A stretch of 8,635 nucleotides of DNA, taken from Paracoccaceae bacterium (GTDB taxonomy: Bacteria > Pseudomonadota > Alphaproteobacteria > Rhodobacterales > Rhodobacteraceae). Location: NCBI GenBank assembly GCA_021767525.1, contig JAASTF010000123.1:1-8635 (forward strand), written 5' to 3'. Made by a program: the position numbers and the translations under genes. The notes under the pieces were generated by a model. That model saw only the letters and a program-made list of their open reading frames with translations, did not search any database and was not told the DNA's origin. Of this stretch, positions 4,988-8,635 are shown one piece after another (positions within the stretch are counted from its first letter, which is position 1; every line of letters starts with the position of its first letter).

Positions 4988-7505
4988 ATCGGAAAACAAG
5001 CGGCAACTGGCCGGCAACATCTATCTGGCAAAGGTAACGCGGGTCGAACCGTCGCTTCAGGCGGCGTTTGTCGATTATGGCGGCAACCGCCACGGGTTTC
5101 TGGCATTTTCCGAAATTCACCCCGATTACTACCAGATCCCCGTCGCCGACCGCGAGGCGCTGATGGAAGAAGAGCGCGCTTATGCCGAGGCGATGCGCGC
5201 CCGCGACGAGGACGAGGACAAACCGAAATCGCGGCGCCGGTCGCGCTCGAAAGCGGCCAAGACCAATTCCGAGGATGCGGTTGTCAGCACCGAGCCCGAG
5301 AACGGCGCGATTTCCGGCATGGAGACGATCGACCTGGAGGAACACGAGGTGCCCGAGGGCAGCTCGCCCATGGAAACGGTCGCGGAAACCCCGGTCGAAG
5401 AACCCGCGGACGAGGGCGACCAGGCCGCCGATACCGGTATCGATACCGATGCCGATGCCGATGACGACAGCGACACCGACAGCGTCAGCGACGCCGTCGA
5501 AAAGGACACCACGATCGAGTCGGTGGCCGATGATGACGATGTCGAAGACATCCGCCCGCCGCGCAAACCCCGCCCGCGCCGCTACAAGATCCAGGAAGTG
5601 ATCAAGGTGCGCCAGATCATGCTGGTGCAGGTCGTCAAGGAAGAGCGCGGCAACAAGGGCGCGGCGCTGACCACCTATCTGTCGCTGGCCGGCCGTTACT
5701 GCGTGCTGATGCCCAACACCGCCCGTGGCGGTGGCATCAGCCGCAAGATCACCAACGCCGCCGACCGCAAAAAGCTGAAATCCATCGCCGCCGAGATCGA
5801 CGTTCCGCAGGGCGCGGGCCTTATCATCCGCACCGCGGGCGCCAAGCGCACCAAATCGGAAATCAAGCGCGATTACGAATACCTGTTCCGCCTGTGGGAG
5901 CAGATCCGCCAACTGACGCTGGAATCCATCGCGCCGGCTAAGATCTATGAAGAGGGCGACCTGATCAAACGGTCGATCCGCGATCTGTACAACCGCGACA
6001 TCGACGAGGTGTTCGTCGAAGGTGAGCGCGGCTATCGCATCGCCAAGGACTTCATGAAGATGATCATGCCGTCCCACGCGAAGAACGTGAAGCATTACAA
6101 CGATGCCCTGCCGCTGTTCGCCCGCTACCAGGTGGAAAGCTATCTGAGCTCGATGTTCAACCCGACCGTGCAGCTGAAATCGGGCGGCTATATCGTGATC
6201 GGCGTGACCGAGGCGCTTGTGGCGATCGATGTGAACTCGGGGCGGGCCACAAAGGAAGGCTCGATCGAGGAAACGGCGCTGAAAACCAACCTCGAGGCCG
6301 CTGAAGAGGTGGCGCGACAGCTGCGCCTGCGCGACCTTGCGGGCCTGATCGTGATCGACTTCATCGACATGGACGAGCGCAAGAACAATGCCGCCGTCGA
6401 GAAAAAGCTGAAAGACAAGCTGAAAACCGACCGCGCCCGCATCCAGGTGGGTCGGATCAGCGGTTTCGGCCTGCTGGAAATGAGCCGCCAGCGCCTGCGC
6501 CCGGGCATGATCGAGGCCACGACCCAGCCATGCCCGCATTGTCATGGCACCGGCCTGATCCGCTCGGACGACAACCTGGCGCTGTCGATCCTGCGCCAGA
6601 TCGAGGAAGAAGGCACCCGCCGCCGGTCGCGCGAGGTGCTGGTGAAGGCGCCGGTCGGGATCGCGAACTACCTGATGAACCACAAGCGCGAGCATGTGGC
6701 CCAGATCGAAGGCCGCTATGGCATGGCGGTGCGGATCGAGGGCGACCCGATGCTGATCAGCCCCGATTTCAGCCTTGAAAAATTCAAGACCGCCACGCGC
6801 ATCGTGACCGAGACGCCGGTGCCCGTGGTGTCGGTCGACACCTCGCTGATGGATGAAATCGACGAGGACACGGCCAATGATGAAGACGAGGCCGAAGAGC
6901 AGGCCGTGGACACCGAGGAGGAGGCGAAGCCGAAAAAGCGCCGCCGCCGCCGCCGTTCGCGCCGGTCGAAATCGTCGCAGCGCGACGAGCAGGATAACGG
7001 CGACAGCGCCAAGGATGACGCGGGCGAAACGCCCTCGGACAACCCCGAGGTGACCGAGCCCGCTGTGCAGGACGCGCCCGCCGAGGCCGCCGACGCGACG
7101 CCGGAACCGGCGCCCGAGGCCGCCAAATCCAAGCCCAAGCCGCGCTCGCGCAGTCGCAAGAAGCCGGCCGAGGACAAGGCGCCCGAGGCCGAGCCCGCGC
7201 CCGCGACCGAAGAAGCCAAGGCCGAGCCCGCGCCGGACAGCGCCGATGAGGCGCCGAAGCCCAAGAAGGCCCCGGCCCGCAAACCGTCGCGCGCGAAAAC
7301 GACCAAGGCGAAAAAGGATGACGCACCGCCTGCCGAGGCCGAGGAAACCGCCGCGCCCGCGCCGGTCGACGAAGCCCCGGCGCCGCAGCCCGATCCGGAA
7401 CCGGCGCCGCAGCCCGAGCCCGCGATGGCCGAGGCCGCGCCCGAGCCTGCCGCAAAGAAAAGCGACAAGCCCAAGCGCCGCGGCTGGTGGTCACTGGGCA
7501 AGTAA
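4896..7505 (+). CDS. rne: Ribonuclease E
   Basis: An 869-residue endoribonuclease, the scaffold of the RNA degradosome, which processes rRNA and tRNA precursors and starts mRNA decay. The start at 4896 gives MAKKMLIDATHAEETRVVVV, the usual alphaproteobacterial N-terminus; in-frame ATGs at 4809, 4881 and 4887 are less likely. The S1 domain begins near residue 39 (GNIYLAKVTRVEPSLQAAFV). It is interrupted by an acidic, low-complexity insertion at about 96-228 and resumes at IQEVIKVRQIMLVQVVKEE. The catalytic Mg-binding aspartates are Asp445 in AIDVNSGR and the DFIDM motif (Asp488, Asp491). The Zn-link cysteines are Cys546 and Cys549 (CPHC). From about 645 the tail is disordered: acidic, then an Arg-rich block (about 680-694), then Pro/Ala/Glu/Lys repeats. 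It ends in RRGWWSLGK with Gly-Trp-Trp at 863-865, a likely PNPase-binding motif. Ribosome site: only GGA (4889-4891). Confidence 0.97.
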   Translation: MAKKMLIDATHAEETRVVVVDGNKVEEFDFESENKRQLAGNIYLAKVTRVEPSLQAAFVDYGGNRHGFLAFSEIHPDYYQIPVADREALMEEERAYAEAMRARDEDEDKPKSRRRSRSKAAKTNSEDAVVSTEPENGAISGMETIDLEEHEVPEGSSPMETVAETPVEEPADEGDQAADTGIDTDADADDDSDTDSVSDAVEKDTTIESVADDDDVEDIRPPRKPRPRRYKIQEVIKVRQIMLVQVVKEERGNKGAALTTYLSLAGRYCVLMPNTARGGGISRKITNAADRKKLKSIAAEIDVPQGAGLIIRTAGAKRTKSEIKRDYEYLFRLWEQIRQLTLESIAPAKIYEEGDLIKRSIRDLYNRDIDEVFVEGERGYRIAKDFMKMIMPSHAKNVKHYNDALPLFARYQVESYLSSMFNPTVQLKSGGYIVIGVTEALVAIDVNSGRATKEGSIEETALKTNLEAAEEVARQLRLRDLAGLIVIDFIDMDERKNNAAVEKKLKDKLKTDRARIQVGRISGFGLLEMSRQRLRPGMIEATTQPCPHCHGTGLIRSDDNLALSILRQIEEEGTRRRSREVLVKAPVGIANYLMNHKREHVAQIEGRYGMAVRIEGDPMLISPDFSLEKFKTATRIVTETPVPVVSVDTSLMDEIDEDTANDEDEAEEQAVDTEEEAKPKKRRRRRRSRRSKSSQRDEQDNGDSAKDDAGETPSDNPEVTEPAVQDAPAEAADATPEPAPEAAKSKPKPRSRSRKKPAEDKAPEAEPAPATEEAKAEPAPDSADEAPKPKKAPARKPSRAKTTKAKKDDAPPAEAEETAAPAPVDEAPAPQPDPEPAPQPEPAMAEAAPEPAAKKSDKPKRRGWWSLGK
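5430..5492 (+). repeat. Asp-rich low-complexity codon run inside the rne S1 insertion
   Basis: Residues 179-199 of RNase E alternate Asp with Thr, Ala or Ser, encoded by near-repeats of GAT-ACC, GAT-GCC and GAC-AGC. Both the peptide and the DNA look like the product of slippage expansion. The run lies in the insertion and not in the catalytic core. Confidence 0.6.
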
Positions 7506-7543
7506 GCCCGCCGCCGCAGGGCGGACCGTGCAAAAATCGCAGG

Positions 7544-7567
7544 CGGCCCCGGGTGATCCCGGGGCCG
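7544..7567. terminator. Bidirectional intrinsic terminator between rne and the convergent lipoprotein gene
   Basis: CGGCCCCGGG and CCCGGGGCCG form a perfect 10-bp stem with the loop TGAT. On the plus strand it is followed by TTT, 38 nt after the rne stop. On the minus strand the stem lies 7 nt after the lipoprotein stop and is followed within 6 nt by ATTTTTG. The T-runs are short, but the stem is very stable and both genes converge on it. Confidence 0.75.
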
Positions 7568-7574
7568 TTTCGCG

Positions 7575-8030
7575 TCAGGGGGCGACGGGCTGGCCGCCAA
7601 GCCGGGTCAGCATCTCGCGCATTTTGCGGTTCACCTGGGCGTCGGGATAAATCACATGCACCTCGCGCCCGTCGCGCTGCGGAACGGCGACAAAGGCGGT
7701 GGCCTTGACCAGCGTGCCGGTCCCGCCGTCCTGGCTGCTTTCGAAACGGATCACGCTTTCGGGCAATTCGTCTATCGTGCCGTCATAGCGCAGGATGGCG
7801 CCGGCCGCGCCTTCGGGCGGCAAAAGCCGGCGGCATTCGATCGTCTGGTTGCCCGACCGCACCACGCGCTCGCCCGGGCCCGAGCAGGCGGCGGGGACGG
7901 CGGCATAAAGCTGCGTTGGCGGCGCCGCGAACATCATCTGAACCGAGGTTTGCGCCTGCTGTCCGGGCAGCGCCGTGCAGCCCGACAACGCCAGGGTGAG
8001 CACCCCAAAAAAGAATCGCCTAAGCCCCAA
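7575..8030 (-). CDS. Small predicted outer-membrane lipoprotein of unknown function
   Basis: I do not recognise this family. The start chosen is a TTG at 8030-8028, with AAGGA (8040-8044) 9 nt upstream. It gives a classic lipoprotein signal: GLRR, the hydrophobic FFFGVLTLA, then the lipobox LSGC with Cys18, about 151 residues in all. Thr follows the Cys, so outer-membrane sorting is expected. The in-frame ATG at 8057 would add 9 residues but has AGG directly against it, which is too close. The mature part has two cysteines (in AACSGPGE and TIECRRLL) that could form a disulfide. It also has strand-like segments (RYDGTIDELPESVIRFES, TLVKATAFVAV) and a basic C-terminal helix (NRKMREMLTRLGG). It converges on rne across a shared terminator and diverges from nrdJ, so it appears monocistronic. 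Confidence 0.8.
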   Translation of the reverse strand: MGLRRFFFGVLTLALSGCTALPGQQAQTSVQMMFAAPPTQLYAAVPAACSGPGERVVRSGNQTIECRRLLPPEGAAGAILRYDGTIDELPESVIRFESSQDGGTGTLVKATAFVAVPQRDGREVHVIYPDAQVNRKMREMLTRLGGQPVAP

Positions 8031-8089
8031 GATGTGGTGTCCTTTTCGGTTTCGCATCCTAGATGCGCGGTGCTGCGGAAAATTTACGC

Positions 8090-8104
8090 GGGCGCTATGC
8101 GCCC
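8090..8104. promoter_or_regulatory. Perfect palindrome upstream of the lipoprotein gene
   Basis: GGGCGC and GCGCCC flank TAT. The site lies 60 bp upstream of the lipoprotein TTG start. It could be an operator or a leader hairpin of that gene. No convincing promoter hexamers were found around it. Confidence 0.25.
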
Positions 8105-8182
8105 ATGCGGCAAAACGCGGCGCGCTGATGTGCAAAGGCAAAAGTGGCCCATAACGCCCGTGCTTTCAACGCTTTTTGGGGC

Positions 8183-8214
8183 TTATCCCGGGGCTGTGCA
8201 CAGGCTTTTCCACA
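8183..8214 (+). promoter_or_regulatory. Cluster of three DnaA-box-like sequences
   Basis: TTTTCCACA (8206-8214) fits the relaxed DnaA box TTWTNCACA fully. CTGTGCACA (8194-8202), which is part of the palindrome CTGTGCACAG, fits 7 of 9 positions. TTATCCCGG (8183-8191) shares the TTATCC half. The starts are 11 and 12 bp apart, about one helical turn, so all would face the same side. DnaA is known to act on ribonucleotide reductase genes in E. coli; the link here is inference. Confidence 0.35.
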
Positions 8215-8253
8215 AAGCCGCGTTAACCAATGAATCACCGACCGCGCGCGCCC

Positions 8254-8310
8254 GGCCCACGTCAACGGGTTTTTTGTCGGATGAGACGTAAAAAATCCGT
8301 TGACCGGGCC
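8254..8310. repeat. Long near-perfect inverted repeat in the nrdJ control region
   Basis: Arms 8261-8275 and 8290-8304 are complementary over 15 positions with one G-T pair, around a 14-nt centre in which GTC and GAC can also pair. A further GGCCC/GGGCC (8254-8258 with 8306-8310) extends the stem past a small bulge. T6 and A6 runs lie on the inner side, next to the loop, so it does not have terminator layout. GTTGAC ends both arms. Function is unknown: a dyad operator, a cruciform-prone site or an RNA stem are all possible. Confidence 0.6.
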
Positions 8311-8317
8311 AGCGGAA

Positions 8318-8333
8318 ATACGCCAGTTTGTGC
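8318..8333 (+). promoter_or_regulatory. Degenerate upstream NrdR box
   Basis: This 16-mer (ATACGCCAGTTTGTGC) agrees with the NrdR box at about 9 of 16 positions, mainly in its right half. It starts exactly 32 bp before the perfect box, the about three-turn spacing known for paired NrdR sites. Inside it, TTGTGC (8328-8333) could serve as a -35 element. Confidence 0.45.
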
Positions 8334-8349
8334 GGGCCGACGGTGGGGG

Positions 8350-8365
8350 ACACAATATGTAGTGT
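8350..8365 (+). promoter_or_regulatory. Perfect NrdR box overlapping the probable nrdJ -10 element
   Basis: ACACAATATGTAGTGT matches the known NrdR consensus (ACACWATATNTWGTGT) at every position. NrdR is the ATP/dATP-sensing repressor of bacterial ribonucleotide reductase operons. CACAAT (8351-8356) lies 17 bp after TTGTGC and would be a weak -10, so bound NrdR would block RNA polymerase. Confidence 0.85.
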
Positions 8366-8515
8366 CAGGCCGGGCAGGGACAGTAAGAAGCATGGAAAGC
8401 CGGGCTTGTATCCGGTCGCCAACGCGCATCGACCAAGTGCGCGCACCGTCCCCGTCTTGTCTTACTTCGCCCTCGGGATTGGACGTAACGGCTGAATTCA
8501 AGTGGGGCAGCACCG
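8366..8515 (+). other. About 150-nt untranslated leader of nrdJ
   Basis: No gene was found here. A 6-bp stem CGCGCA/TGCGCG (8423-8428 with 8438-8443) has a 9-nt loop, and GCCGGGC occurs twice (starting 8368 and 8399). The B12 box of cobalamin riboswitches was looked for and not seen. The ribosome site before nrdJ is weak: GGGG at 8504-8507. Confidence 0.4.
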
Positions 8516-8635
8516 ATGAAAATCGAAAGAAAGTTCACGCAGGCAGGGCAGGACGCATACGCGGACCTGGATTTTATCACCACCACCTCGGAAATCCGCA
8601 ACCCGGACGGGACGATCGTTTTCAAACTCGACGAG
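8516..8635 (+). CDS. nrdJ: Adenosylcobalamin-dependent ribonucleotide reductase (class II), 5' part
   Basis: The first 40 codons of a gene that runs out of the window. The segment starts MKIERKFT and continues TTTSEIRNPDGTIVFKLDE, which I recognise as the N-terminus of alphaproteobacterial NrdJ. Class II reductase converts ribonucleotides to deoxyribonucleotides with a cobalamin-generated thiyl radical and needs no oxygen. None of the catalytic residues lie in this fragment, so the call rests on the N-terminus plus the perfect NrdR box about 150 bp upstream. The full protein in this group is large (over 1000 residues). The ATG at 8516 is the first in frame and has only a weak GGGG ribosome site 8 nt upstream. 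Confidence 0.88.
   Translation, partial: MKIERKFTQAGQDAYADLDFITTTSEIRNPDGTIVFKLDE

Noticed and set aside
8135..8165. Sigma-54 promoter on the minus strand (TGGGCC then TTGCC)
   Set aside because: The GG and GC elements are off the required spacing by one base and the flanking consensus is poor.
8223..8237. Possible CtrA site at GTTAACC
   Set aside because: Only one half-site is present; the second TTAA at the required spacing is missing.
7656..8291. A 211-codon plus-strand frame between rne and nrdJ
   Set aside because: It is antisense to the lipoprotein gene, whose signal peptide and lipobox are clear, and it runs through the control region with the palindrome.
8254..8310. Palindrome as an intrinsic terminator
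   Set aside because: The T-run lies on the loop side of the stem and not after it, and stems directly before either T6 run are only 3-4 bp.
8366..8515. Cobalamin riboswitch before nrdJ
   Set aside because: No B12 box or other conserved core of that riboswitch could be found.

Overview
The window reads as chromosomal DNA of an alphaproteobacterium, most likely of the order Rhodobacterales. It is GC-rich with dense coding. It carries a B12-dependent ribonucleotide reductase start (nrdJ), a small separate PurS, a DctB/DctD-type two-component pair, and an RNase E with an acidic insertion in its S1 domain and a Gly-Trp-Trp C-terminus. No mobile element, CRISPR array, tRNA or rRNA was seen.

Layout from left to right. 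The 3' end of purC (1-366), purS (430-660) and purQ (660-1328) form a purine biosynthesis operon; purQ starts inside the purS stop codon. A DctB-like membrane histidine kinase (1366-3132) and a DctD-like response regulator (3140-4477) follow on the same strand, 7 nt apart. A structured leader of about 360 nt (from roughly 4532) precedes rne (4896-7505). A strong 10-bp-stem terminator (7544-7567) sits between rne and a convergent minus-strand gene for a small predicted lipoprotein of unknown function (7575-8030). The last 485 nt before nrdJ are a divergent control region with, in order, three DnaA-box-like sites, a long near-perfect palindrome, and a degenerate plus a perfect NrdR box. nrdJ begins at 8516 and runs off the window.

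How the parts work together. PurS and PurQ are subunits of phosphoribosylformylglycinamidine synthase, and PurC acts later in the same pathway; the partner purL is not in the window. The kinase and regulator should form a phosphorelay responding to a periplasmic ligand, probably a C4-dicarboxylate. The regulator lacks the sigma-54-contacting GAFTGA loop and has a shortened second pore loop and an altered Walker B, so it probably does not activate sigma-54 promoters. RNase E probably controls its own mRNA through its leader. nrdJ supplies deoxynucleotides and appears to be repressed by NrdR, possibly with a DnaA link to replication.

I found no clearly new multi-gene system. The best leads are the GAFTGA-less regulator, the rne leader with mutually exclusive stems, the nrdJ control region, and the unrecognised lipoprotein.
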